Source of the DNA: Varanus komodoensis | Taxonomy: Eukaryota > Chordata > Lepidosauria > Squamata > Varanidae | Assembly (NCBI RefSeq): GCF_004798865.1 | Contig: NW_025336598.1 | Span: 29,947,935 to 30,011,934, forward strand | DNA length: 64,000 nucleotides | Direction: 5' to 3' | In this document: in pieces, positions 24,400-39,200 of the stretch | Layout: every line of letters starts with the position of its first letter | How positions within the stretch are numbered: position 1 is the first letter of the stretch | Position numbers and translations under genes: made by a program | The notes under the pieces: generated by a model | The model's input: only the letters and a program-made list of their open reading frames with translations | Told to the model about the DNA's origin: nothing | Database searches by the model: none

Positions 24400-24665
24400 G
24401 CCCAGTAGGGAAGACCATCGGTCTATCTGGCTTTAAAAGGAAATCAGACAAGTTCATGGAGGATCAGTCTATGGGGGCTTATGAGCAAGATAGCCAAGTG
24501 ATATATGCCTGTTCAGAAGCAGCCTGTAGGGGAACAGCAAAGAAGGTCTTCTGCTTTGATAACTTACCTGTGGGCTTCCCAAGGGCAGCTGATTGGCCAC
24601 TGAGGGAAACAGGATGTTGGCCTAGATGGGCCTTTGGTCCACTCCAGTAGGACCTTTTTTAGGAT
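24400..24665 (+). mobile_element. CR1 3' end fragment
   Basis: AATCAGACAAGTTCATGGAG, then GTGGGCTTCCCAAGGGCAGC, TGATTGGCCACTGAGGGAAA and CAGGATGTTGGCCTAGATGG are the ordered blocks of a common CR1 3' end. It is diverged and 5'-truncated. Confidence 0.85.
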
Positions 24666-24669
24666 CTTA

Positions 24670-25795
24670 CCATGTAAATTAGTTCACTTATGAGCAAGCA
24701 TTTCTAGAAAGGAATGTTTTTGAACATTCTGCTGGAATTTGCCTTGATTTTGATGTGTGCATTAGAATTTTGTCCTTTAATGTGTGCATGTGTCCTTTAG
24801 AATTTTAATGTAATTCTAGAACTGTTATAATAATTTGCTATTATAAACCCTTTAAAAAGAGCATCAGACTTAAAAATACACCAAGAAACCACATTTTGTA
24901 AAGTGCTTTTTATTAGGACTTCTCAATGGCCCAGTGAAGTGCTTTCAGGTAAGCTCAACTAATGTTACCCTAGGAAAACCAATATATAAAGTCAGGCATC
25001 AAAAATGGTAATTGTGACTAAGTACATGCAGATTCTAAAACTGAACTGGAGCTTGATTTGCTTTCCAATCACATTGGAATATTTTAGTAAACTAACACTA
25101 GATCCCCAGCTCACAGTTTCTGTGGATATTTTCCAGGATGTTCTTCCTTCAGGCTTTTTCCTTTAAAGTTTTACACACCTTGAACCAGCCAAATGTAAGC
25201 AAGTTTAAGTCCTACCGATTTCACTGGAAGAAATTTAGCTTAATTCTCTCTCCCAGAATTATAAGAAATTTGCAGCCTGCAAGATCTACATACCTGGCAG
25301 AAGATCCCACTGAACTCAAGAGGACTGTGTTCTGAGAAGCCATGCCTAGGATGCACTCTTAGTCTACAATCCCAAGCACACTGGCTTCAAAGTATGTCCC
25401 ATTTAACTCAGCAGTTCATCCTTCAGAAGGAAGCAAGTAGAAGATTGGGATGCATCATGCTTAACATGAGGCAGACGATGCTCCTTATTTCTAGTTTTCA
25501 GGCAGCATAATGCATATTATATAATAAAAAAAATGCAAAGGCATATCATGCTTCAGAAAGACCAAAAAATGAGGAGCATAATACCCAAATATTGAGAACA
25601 GTACTTTTGGTGTATTTTGATAATTTATTTGGATCAAGAACTCCTACTTAAATATTCCTTTAAAGAGAGAGAGAGTGCTATTGCTATAAGCTAAGAAAGC
25701 AAATATATGTGCAATACCATGGAACGACAGTTCATTTACTTACAGTAAACAGTAGGTGAAAAAATAACTTTAGAAATATTTGTCTTTCCCTTAGA
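24670..25795. other. Region downstream of XIRP2
   Basis: AT-rich. 25308-25420 holds one or two diverged copies of the dispersed CTGAGTA/ACATG motif. TTTATT (AATAAA on the minus strand) occurs at 24909-24914 and 25624-25629. Either could be an alternative XIRP2 poly(A) signal. Confidence 0.5.
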
Positions 25796-25799
25796 GCAC

Positions 25800-26359
25800 A
25801 CCAGGTGCATCATTGCCAAGTTTATTACAATGGATAAAGCATAAAATGGGAACTGTGCACTGGTAAGAGAATCACAACGTGGCCTGTTTTCAAGGGTTAG
25901 AGTCACAGATCATCACTTGATGGTAACACTAAATGGTGGGCTCTGTGTGCAAATGGACCCACCCCAGAACTAAGACCACAGATGGAAACTTCAGACATCC
26001 AAAATCAAAAAGTAACCTTTCAGTTTACAACTTCAGAAGTGAGTTATCACGTACTGAGTAAACAGGAGATGTACATGCATGTATAAAATAGCTATTAATA
26101 TGCAGAAAGAAAAGGGATACTAAAGGTTGTTTGTCTTCACAGCTTAAGCCACCTTCACTTCTCAGCTATACAGGTGAAACATTGGTAATTTATAGTACAA
26201 ATGAAAGTGTTCTGGAACAGTGTCAGGCTATTAAGCTCTTTAAAAAATCTGGTAGTTAATTGGATTAAAAAGGTGTATTTAACAAATTACAGATACATAC
26301 ATATTTGACTAGCTCTTTCCAAGTCAATTACAAATGCAACTTGGTCAGTGGAACTGCAT
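25800..26359 (-). other. XIRP2: XIRP2 3' untranslated region (approximate)
   Basis: Sequence from just after the terminal-exon stop to the best poly(A) signal. It is AT-rich and without an open frame. The distal boundary depends on which poly(A) signal is used. Confidence 0.5.
25821..25826 (-). terminator. XIRP2: Candidate XIRP2 poly(A) signal
   Basis: AATAAA on the minus strand, about 535 bp beyond the stop codon. It is followed after roughly 20 bases by the GU-rich word TGGTGTGCTCT, a plausible downstream element. It is preferred over the AATAAA at 26364-26359, which overlaps the stop codon. Confidence 0.5.
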
Positions 26360-29135
<2,776 letters not shown>

Positions 29136-29644
29136 CTAGAAATAAACAAGACAGCGTGCCAGTTTTACATGTCATTATTTTCTTCTGTCAAAGTCCTTCC
29201 TCATCAGTAAAGAAGCTGAAAGGTTTGGTTTGCCACTATTTACCACTGAAACCTGCAGTTTAAATGACCAAATAAACTTAACGTTGCAATGAAACCTGTG
29301 CTCCTTCCATGGGGGACTGCACCCATCTGTGTACTTGAAGAAGTGGAGCATATTTTATGATTTCAAAAGGAAAAGGGGAAAGAGGATGTATGAGTGATTC
29401 ATGCATTCCATTTCTAGATTTTTCACTGCAGAAACTTACACAGTTCTCCCTGCACGGCTCGCCCACATCACCTCAATGCTTCCCCTTCACGCTTACACTG
29501 GAAGTACTTCCATGGAGGGCTTTTTACCGGCAGAAGATCATACATTTTTAAACTGACTGAAGCAACGGTGTTGATCAATAACCAAGACATTTTAATTGTT
29601 GAGGGCAGAACAACAATTTGCCCTCCACTAATTTATCTACTCTG

Positions 29645-30000
29645 CTGGATCAGACCTATGACAGCAAAGTTCACCCTTCATAGGGGACGGGACTCTCTGA
29701 CAACTGGAATGCCTTTAAAAGGGAATTTGACAAACTCTTGACAGATGGTGTTATTGACAGTCACTAGTTGCGTTGGCAGTGCATCACCTCCAGTAGGAGA
29801 AGGGCTGTGTGCCTTCCCACCAGGTGTTGTGAGACACAAGAGGAGGGTGCTGGGGCCCTGCGTGTGGACTTGCCACCGTGGGGCTTGGCTGACAGCTGGA
29901 CCAGGCAGCCGGCTAGTCTGATTCAGCAGGGCCCTTTGTGGGTTGCAAGGCATGTGTTCCTCCCAGGGCTGCAGGAGACCAGCTGAGCAGCTCCACCTCC
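29645..30000 (+). mobile_element. CR1 3' end fragment
   Basis: Ordered CR1 3' blocks: GGGACGGGACTCTCTGACAA, TTTGACAAACTCTTGACAGA, GTGCATCACCTCCAGTAGGA, CAGCTGGACCAGGCAGCCGG and TCTGATTCAGCAGGGCCC. It is antisense to XIRP2 within its intron and is 5'-truncated and diverged. Confidence 0.75.
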
Positions 30001-31305
30001 AGCCTCTTCTAGAGGAAAATGTAGACGAAGTTCCAGCCTAGATGGCAGCTGGCTTTGCAAGGTGGCCTTGGAGTGACGAGAGGGGCTGGTTTGTGGCACG
30101 GCCCGTCTGGGTTGAGCACAACAAACATTTTACTTGGGCCCCACTGTATTTAACTGCAATTACATTTAGGCTGTGATTGTTCATAATGTCCTGCTGCTGT
30201 TTTGTTTTTTGGAAAGCTACTTAAATAGAAATGCCTATACGGTAAGCATAGTTTATTTGAAGTAATTATCAGTTACTGCTGTTTTTATATTGCTCTGTTT
30301 ATATTTGACTGAATTTGAATTGTTCTTGCGTTTATATGTGGTACTCTTGATATAATGACTGAGATGTTATCAATATGCTTTTGATGCTTGTTTTATTGTA
30401 GAGAAGTATATAAACATTAAATTAAATCAAACAACTCTTACATTCTTATTAACAAGCCTGCATGGCTCTGTATCTGGGGAGGTGAAAGAGATGCATATCA
30501 TTTTGCTAACTGTTGATTCTCAGTCACAAAGAAAGCGAGCGTATGGCTGTAGACATCACTGGATGCTTTGAGCTCTCAGATCTCTGTCTGGAAACACACC
30601 TCTGATCTCAGAGTTATAAAACTGCACTCTGACCTTCCTGGCCACCTGCAGCTGGCATGGAAAGAACCACGCCAGCTTCCTCTTCAAGGCTGAGGGAAGG
30701 GAAATCAGTCCCAGAGGTTGAGTTATGGGGCTGCTCAAGGGAGCAGGGAGGGGAGGAGCATGGGGAGGCCAGGGTGCAACACATCCTAGCGATGCTCCAG
30801 AGCCTGACTTGAGCATCTAGCTAAAATGCAGAGCAGGAAGGACAGGGTGGTGAGGACGTCTTTGCTCTCCTTGCATTCTGCACTGGATTCCGCATCAGCC
30901 TCTGAGTTTGGGGTCTTATGAGCATTGAGGGAACAGTCAATGGGGTTGTTCCTCACATGCATTTCCCCCCTCCAGAGTCTCAGTTTCTTGCTACTTCTTT
31001 CTGTGGCCTGCAAGGCCAGTTCTAGCCTTGAGGGGGCTCAGGGCATCCAGTCCCTGTTATGGGCCGCCTCCATGCAAAGGCTGTCCTCCCTAGCAGAGGG
31101 ATGCCCCTTTCATTTTCCTACAGTTCCCCAGAGCAAGACTACATGGAGGTCATTGCGGGAAATCAAAAGGGTGGCTGCCTGGAGAAAAGGCTGAAGGAGC
31201 TCCTGGGCAGGCATGGGTCTTACTGGGCCCTGACCTCTGCCCCACAATGCTGCTTGGGGATGCTGGCTGCAGGGAGCGCAGCAGGAGCCTTCATCAGGTT
31301 CTGAA

Positions 31306-31368
31306 GTGGTGGTGGTGGTGGTGGTGGTGGTGGAGGAGGAGGAGGAGGAGGAGGAGGAGGAGGAGGAG
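31306..31368. repeat. (GGT)n(GGA)n compound microsatellite
   Basis: About nine GGT units followed by about twelve GGA units. In the XIRP2 transcript strand this reads as TCC/ACC repeats, a pyrimidine-rich intronic tract. Confidence 0.95.
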
Positions 31369-32522
31369 CAAGCAGGGCTGAACCCTCTGAAGCTCCTTCA
31401 AGGCTGTTCCGTGAAGCTTCTCACACTGAGCGTGAACATCATTCTGTAGCAAAAGGGTCAGAGGGGTCTTCCAGAGGGGAGGGGCAGCATATGCAGGACC
31501 CAGTCTTTGATCCAGTAAGGAGGCCTTGGGGCAAGCTGCTCAGCTGGAGTGGCTCCGTAGCTCCCTCCACCTAACTTTCCAATAGTGGGAACCCCCAAGG
31601 GTGGAGCCAGCAGCCTTACTGGAAGGGAGGGACTGAAGAGAAGTTTCCAGCTTGGATTCAACTTTTTACATGAGCAGAGGCTTCTCCTTCAAGCTTTGGC
31701 AAAAGGCCATTGACTGACTGTGGAGTTACAGTAAAGGAGCTGCATTCCGAGGATGGTCTTGAGGAGTTTTTGGAACCTGAAAGCAGGAGGGAAAGACTAG
31801 CTGATGATACTGCCCTCCTTCCTTGTCTCTTAGTTGCTGGCCTGCCCAATGTTTCTTCCCAGATGGCGCACTTGGCATCTGGCTGCTGGAAGGTACCCCT
31901 ATTTTTTTCTTTTTCTTGGCCAAGTTTCTTTTCCTTCTTCAGCCTCCTGCATACCATCCAATACCATTCAGGAGGCTTCCATACCTGGGAAATTCCCCTT
32001 TTCCTGATAGACTTTAGTGGAGTAGATGGTACAAGAAGGATATTCCCCTTCTTGCACTTCTTTTTGCTTTGGCAGTCCTTGGGATCCAAACAATCATTTG
32101 GGTTTTGCAATTTCCCTTAAAGAAACAGGTACAAAAATCCAGAGGTTCTGCAGTTGTGGCTTCTCCTACATCTATAACCTCCTTTCACTTTCATTGCCTT
32201 TAGGGTCTTAAGATACTCCCTTTGTATAACAAATAATTGCCACAGTATGAATGAGATAGTTCTATCAATGCAAATAATAGTGCCTTTCCAGTTCTGGGAC
32301 CAAGGGGGAAAAAAAGATCATTTTTGAGCACACACATATTAAACCGTCCCCCACAACATTCATGCAATGTTTGATGATGTAGTTTTCCTTTCTGCCTACA
32401 GTTCCATGCACAGTTGATGGGAATAAATCCCATTGTGCATAATGAATCTGTCTTCTGACATGCTTAGGATTGGGTTATAAATCTCTTTAAGGCTCTTTAA
32501 TCCTGTACGAACTTGTCCAGGA

Positions 32523-32585
32523 GCAAGCCTGCGGAAATTCAGGGAGACTGACTTTTGAGCAGACACGTGTAGAACTGCACTGTAA
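32523..32585 (+). repeat. Dispersed short repeat copy
   Basis: AATTCAGGGAGACTGACTTT, then TGAGCAGACACGTGTAGAAC and TGCACTG, a diverged copy of the motif at 1197-1270. Confidence 0.45.
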
Positions 32586-32979
32586 AAGTTCTATACTTAA
32601 TACTACTATACACAAAATAATCTGAATTTGCATCGATGCATCCACTATGAGCACACCTTACTGATTCAATAGCCATTTGAAAATAGATGGGGATAAACAT
32701 ATGCAAGATCACATTGTATGGTATACGCACACCATGCAAAGCCAAAAGTCTTCATCCAGTTAATGTGCCAAAACTCCACCACCACACTCTTTAGATTAAG
32801 AAAACAACAAAACTACCCAAACACTAATTTGGTGAATGGTTAACTTTTTCACTTTCCATTTAGTGCTCAGAAAAATGTTTTCATCACTAAAACACAGCAT
32901 TTACCTTTGTTAGACCTGAAACTCTCACAGGGCTTGTTAGTCACATGCTCAGCACAACTATTAAGGTGCGTGCCTTTGG

Positions 32980-33105
32980 AAGGGGAAGAATAAAGTTTTC
33001 AGAGGGAAAGAGGGAAAGAGGGAAAGGGGAAGTGGGAAGGGGGAAAGGGGAAAGCCAAAAGGGGGAAAGGGGAGAGGGAAGGGGAACGGGAAGGGACAGG
33101 CAAAG
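32980..33105. repeat. Purine tract beside the giant-exon donor
   Basis: About 120 bases almost entirely A and G on the plus strand (AGAGGGAAAGAGGGAAAG and GGGGGAAAGGGGA units), beginning about 130 bases inside the intron from the donor at 33237. In the XIRP2 pre-mRNA it is a long CCCUUU-type pyrimidine tract. Confidence 0.9.
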
Positions 33106-33168
33106 ACATTACTTGTTGGAGTTAAGCCACTTCAGCCTGCGGATTGCATATTAATAGCGCAACCCAGT

Positions 33169-33174
33169 TTTATT
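33169..33174 (-). terminator. XIRP2: Possible intronic poly(A) signal
   Basis: AATAAA on the minus strand overlaps the in-frame TAA (33172-33170) that ends read-through past the giant-exon donor. Use of this site would give a long form with an alternative 22-residue tail. No strong GU-rich element follows, so support is weak. Confidence 0.25.
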
Positions 33175-33237
33175 GCCGTGGTGTTGTGCTCTTTGGAGCT
33201 GTACAAAAGTTTCTCCACACCTCGCATGCGTATTTAC

Positions 33238-36200
33238 CACTTATAAACTCTGCCTCCTCGTGGAAGCTGCTTCTCACTTCTGCCTCAGCAGCTTCTGACA
33301 TGGTGTAGCCAAGACTTTTAAACACTCTCTCACTTTCTTGCCAAGTCTTGTGGAAATTCCTCAGCAGTTCTTCTGGTGTATCAGCAGCAGAAATATCCAA
33401 GATGTGCCCTGAGATCACATCCTCATACGTAGGCGGAGCCCGTTTGAAGCCAAATCCTCCTGACTGCATCCCATCCACACCTTGTGACGTGGAGGTGCTG
33501 GTTCTTGATTCAACCACGGTGTTCTCAAAGGAGTCCAGGCCGGAAGCGCATGTGCTGCGAGAAGTTGCATCAAAGCACACCATGGGCTCGAGTGAATGCT
33601 CTTTAAGAGCACATTGCTTTTGCTGCGGTTCTCTTTGCCACTTGCCTGGAGACTTTTGGAAGTCTTTTTGCTCTTCACTCTCTTGAGAAATTTTACCAAA
33701 TTCATCCTTTCTGACCCTGTGCCTTCCTTCCCTTTTTTTGCCACTAATAACACCATTTTCAACATACCCTTTCTTGGATTTTGCCTCTGCTGTTTGCTTA
33801 TCATTAAATGCCCCTGCCATTAAATCTGTTTTATCCTTATTCTCATTGCCCAATCTTTCAGGAACATCTGGTTCCCTCCTTATGTGAATCGTCTGCTCAG
33901 ATGTTTCAAACCTATGCACTAGCCCTTTAGGATTAGCCTTACGAACCTCAAATGTCTGAGTAATGGAAATAGGGTCTAATTTCTGTCCACATGGCTCGAA
34001 GCCTTCTGGAATATTTCCTCTCTTTTTGGAGAGATACATTTTGCTTGCTTCGGATTCCTCGTGGGTTTCTTTCATCTGCTTCGCTGTCCCAGCAGTTCCA
34101 TGTGATTCATTTACAGCTGACATTTTTGAAGATGAAACATCAGATTGCCGTGTTTCAATCTTGATTTGTCGACGAAGAGTCGCAGGAGACTTAACGATTT
34201 CTGACCTCTTTTCCACAATAGCTATTGGGGTTACCGATCGATTTTGTGTTGCTCCTTGGGACAGTTTTACTGTAGTGTCTTTAAGTTTGGCAAGTTGCTC
34301 GGAACGGCTCCTTGGAGGGGATGGAGAGGGGCTCACAGCTGGCCGCTGTAGCTTCAATGTCGGGGTGGCAGGCTGGGGAGGGGGTGATGGAGGAACGGGA
34401 GTGCTTTCCCTTTGGACAGGCGATGAGATGTCCCTGAAAGGGGATTCGATGCGCCTCGACTCAATGGTAATGTAAGTTGGTGAGGGTGCTCGCATTCTTA
34501 AGGATGGTGAAGTTTTGATTTCTGAGCAACTGTGTGCTCTCACATGCTGCTTTATTTCTTGATGTGCCATCGTGCCTTTGATAATCTCTTTCGTCTTCTG
34601 TGAATCTCTCCTGCTAGAGCCAATGCTTATTTTAGCTATTTTCTGGGAGGATCCTCCAACTTTAAGAGAGTCTTTTCCAGATTTCAGGGGCTTTGTGGAA
34701 ATCATGACTGTCTGGATGGCATCTTCACATGATTCCAGTATTTTTGATGCTTGCTCTTTAATAGCTGATAATTCTTCTTTCATCTTTTCTACATTATTGT
34801 CCTGGGCAATGTAAGCTAAGCTTTGCTTCTTTTCTTGTTCTATCAGCCAGTCTGGAATAATATTGAGGAACATCTGAAATGTCTTGATTCCATTTTTATT
34901 TGGCTCCGTTTCAAACTCTTTCAGCCTGGACAATACCTGCTGTACCTCCTCACGTTTCCGCAAGAAAACCAAGATGTCTGGAGAGCTTTTTTTATCATTC
35001 TTTGGCAATCCCCTCAGTGAACCAGGTGATAATTTATTTTTTGGTGTGAGCTCTTGTTTGGTCTCCGTTGTCTTAAGAAAGCCCTTTTTCTGTTGCGTTA
35101 TCTGTTCCCTTGCACATTCTCCTCCCTGCAGAGTACTGCTTTGTTGGGACAGTCTTTTGTTTTTGATGTTTGTCTCTGAAATAAGATTCTTCTCTTGTTC
35201 AGAAGTCAAAGTCTGTGACTCGTGATGTATGTCAATTATCTTTTGCTTGACCATTTTCTCTGATTTATTGCCAACCTCTTCTTGTTTTCTTTGTATTATT
35301 ACCTTCTCTACTTTAGGGCAAGCAATTACCTGCCTGTGCTGTTGTTTCATAGCCAAAGCAGCCCTTTCTTGCTTCATTTCTTCTTTCTCCATTTCCTTCC
35401 TTTGAACTAACCTTTGCTTCACTTCACTGGATTCTGTGTCATTTACTTCTTGCTTGCCTTCTGTGTGTTTTAAAAATGTTTTTTCCATGTGCATTTTCTC
35501 ACCAACATTCATGCAATTATTTGCCTTTATAGTGCTTGGCTTTTTTCTAGCAGAATTGTTTATAATTTCCTTCTGCTTTTCTTGATCGTGTTGCTTCACA
35601 ATATTCTGGATGCTAATTGCCTCTTGCTTTTTGTGTGTCACAGAATCCTTGTGGGTTTCATGTATGCTTTGATCTAAAGCAGGAAGCTTGATGGTTTTAA
35701 CTTTGAAAGTAGGGGATGCGGTTTTATTTTTTGACAAAAACAAATGCTCCTCATTTTGGTGCTGCTCTTTATTGTATATATGTTCTTTCTGGGTCTCTAC
35801 CTTCTGAGAAGAAATGGAGTGCTTTTTAAGATTGCGTGAATCATGGACAGCTTTTTTCCTAATGTGCTCTTCTGCAGAGATTGTAAAAGTGTTTGGGGAT
35901 GGTGCAGGCATCACTGTGTTGGGCGTAGGTGGGTGTTTATCGCTCTGCAATCCCACAACGTGTGGCTTCACCTGACATTCAGGCTCGGAGGACATACCTG
36001 GAGCTTCAGGAGGTGATGGGCCTTGCAGGGGGGTGGGAAGTTGTTCACCTGGTTTTAGGACTGGCAGGTTCTCTGAAGCTGCCTGGAGGGAACTTCCCCC
36101 TGTCTCACTGTTTCTTCTCGTCAACAGGTGATGGACATCCTTGGCTTGCTTTTGCTCCAGCTCTTCCCTTTGCTGCCTGAATTTTTCCTCTGCAATCATT

Positions 36201-39200
36201 AAAGGGGTTTTAAATTTCCGTGCATATGGCTTAGGCTTCATTTGTGTGGATTCTGCTGGAAGGGAAGGTGACCTAATAAGTGGAGATGCGCTTGTTTTCT
36301 TTATTGGTGCCGTATCTGGGTTGACAGCTTCCATAACTGATGAGGACCTTCTACTTTCTTCCATTTTTGTGCAGACCTGATCCTTTTTCTTTTCATAGCT
36401 AACCGTGTTCTGCATCATGGTGTTCTCTGTTCTCTGCTCCACAGTTTTTCCCATATTGTTCACTTGCTGCATCTGAACAATACTTGGTTGGATCTTCTGT
36501 CCTCTATTTGGCTGGATGGCTTCTAACTCTTTTTCAGAGTCAACCTGCGGATGTTTCTTGAGATATGGTGCCCTGCCCAGTTTAGTGCCGACATGAGGAT
36601 GAAGGGATGGTTGCAAAACTTTCTCTAATTCTTTGAGAAAAGGTTCTTTCCTCTGTTTGGGCTGAGAAGGAGGCAGTGGGATCCAAGTAGCTGCAAATCC
36701 ATGCTCATCTTTGTCTTCTGGTGGGGGTGGGGGCGGAGGGAAATGCTCTAACTCCATTTTGGCCTGTCCTATTGGTGGTGGAGGGGAAGGAAACTCTTGG
36801 ATGTCAGAAGCCAGCATTAGGTGAGTGAGAGGAGGCGGTGGCGGTGGCAGAGGCAAGTCATTGTCAGGGGAAACGTCTAAAGCTGGTGGTGGTGGTGGAG
36901 GAGGAGGAGGAGGGGGTGGCGAATCAATTTCTGGCCTGCCTGCACCCCTAGGGTTTTTGGCTGGATTCATGGGGTTTGGCTTAGCGGTGTCCCCTGTAGC
37001 CTTTCCTCTGAAGCGCAACATGGATTTCTCATTTTGCTGGACAATGCTACACTTTTGCTTCTTTTCAGCTTCTTTAAACTGACTGTACATTTCTTGTGTG
37101 ACGCTGACTTTTTGATTAGTTTTTATATTCTGTTCCGATGCCATGGAAACCTTACATTGGCTTGCCTTAACATTATTTTTCATTTCTTTGCAAACCTCCT
37201 TGGGATGCTGAGACTGTTTTTTATCTTGCTGTACCTCCAGTGTTTGAAAATGACCAGCTGCTTTGGAAATCATGCCAGCTGACCTGTTGACCAGTTGCTC
37301 TGCTCCTCTGCGATGGGAATTGCGATCGTACGTGGATAGGGTTGATTTTTCTTTCAATTCCCCCTGATGCTTCATGCCCAAATATTCTTCTTTAGATTCC
37401 TGAAACACAATTTGCTTCTTTCCAGTAGTTTGTTTTGCAGACTGTTCAACACTAGATAGACTGTCTTTCCTCAGTATTTTGCTTGCCTCTTTCTTCTGAA
37501 CATTCCTACAAACAGCAGCAGATTGATCACTCACATATTGGTCAGTATGACTCTTTGCTTCTCTCTTGGCAAAGTTCTGGAATCTGACTTCATCCACAGA
37601 CCTTTCTGCTTTTCCAAAGATCTCGCCCTGGGAATTCGATGAATGCCTCATATTTCTCTTATCTGCCTCATGTGCCTTGGTGCTCTGCCTCTGATCCAGA
37701 CGGATTGCTCTGGTCTCTTCAGCAGTGATGTTCTTCTTTTCAAACTGCATCCCTCCAAGATGTTCCTGATGATTTGCAATACTATTTTGTAAATGTTCAG
37801 TCGCATTAACTTCATTCTTGGCTAGTGTTTGAGTTGGCCTGAAGTGCATCTTGTTGGTTTTCTCCTGATCTCTCTGGGTGCCTGCTTGGTGCTGTACTGC
37901 TTCTCTTTTTGCAGAAGCTTCCAGTAAGCTCCCTTCTCTGGTGATTTCTTCTCTACTGACTGTCTTGAAAGACTGCTGAGCTGCTTGTAGCAACTTCAGT
38001 GTGGAGTCAAGGTCATCTCGAACCACACCTTCTCTCAGGACTTTATCTTTTGAGTGGATTGCTTTCTCCAGAGACTCAATAGCCTGCTTAATATCACCAG
38101 GGATAACATCAGGTTTTTCTGTTTCTTTCAGGTGATGAGCAGATTCTTGAAGAGACCTCAGGATTGCAAGGATGTCAGCTTTTATAATTTCTTCTTTCTC
38201 TGTAACAGTTGTTTGATTTATGGCCTGACTGAGGGAATATAGAGCTGCCTTCAAATCACCCTTTATAATTTCTTCTTTGCATACATGACAAGATGTATTT
38301 TGCGGCTCAGTCATAAAGATCTTAACTGCATTACACACGTCCCCAGGGATGATGTCAGTTTCATTAACTGTCCGGTGAATTTGAGACTTCTTTTTCTTAA
38401 GTAACAGTTTTGTGCCTTCCACATCGCCCCCAATTATTTCCTCCTCCTCTTCTCGATTCCTTCTTGCTAATGTTTCATTTGTCCCTGTCTGGAGCTGTTT
38501 CAAATAATCCAGAGCCCCAGCTTCTATGCATGTTGTAAAGAACTGAACATTGCCCCTTTCTGAATCATCTATTTTAGGTCTGACTGGTATTGCATTATTC
38601 ATCACAGAGGAGAGAAGGCTGTGAATTGTACGCTTCACATCACCACCTATAACATCATCCTGCTCAATTTTATTGTTCTGCTCTTTGTGAAAGAGAGAAT
38701 AGACTGTCATGTTAATATCACCTCTCTCATTTTCCTGAATTAAAATTCCATGCGTTGCAGAGCTATCCTTCTTAAGCAGGTTGTTTATTGCTAGCTGTAT
38801 ATCACCTTTCACCACCTCTTCCTTTTCAACGTGTACGTCTGTTGATCTGTTCAACAATTGCTGTTTGGTCAAATTCACATTGCCCTTTTCATCTTCATTT
38901 ACTTTTATTTCCCTTTCAACAGTGCTTGGTTTGGACAACAAGTTCAGCATGATATTGGCTAGATCCCCTCTAATAATCTCTTCTTTTTGTATTTCAGGAG
39001 GCTCCTGATTCATCAGCTTATACTTTGCCATTCGGACATCTCCGATTTCATCTGCCTCCAAAATAATTCCATGAGATTCTACAACTCTATGACTGTAAAG
39101 TTCCTTTAAAGTTTCTTTCACACTTTTCCCTATGATTTCTTCCTTCTCAACCTTACTTTCACTGAATTCATGGAAAGGAGTTGTTTCAAAAAGCCACGTC

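Larger units (their letters stand above)
29136..33237 (-). other. XIRP2: XIRP2 intron after the Xin-repeat exon
   Basis: Phase-1 intron of about 4.1 kb from donor GTG|GTAAAT (33237-33236) to the acceptor at 29137-29136. It holds a CR1 3' end (29645-30000), a (GGT)n(GGA)n run, a dispersed-motif copy near 32525 and a long purine tract near the donor. Open frames inside overlap on both strands and are not called. Confidence 0.85.

Noticed and set aside
33963-34475. 170-codon plus-strand frame and others opposite XIRP2
   Set aside because: Shadows of the XIRP2 giant exon. Repeated codon patterns on the opposite strand keep them open.
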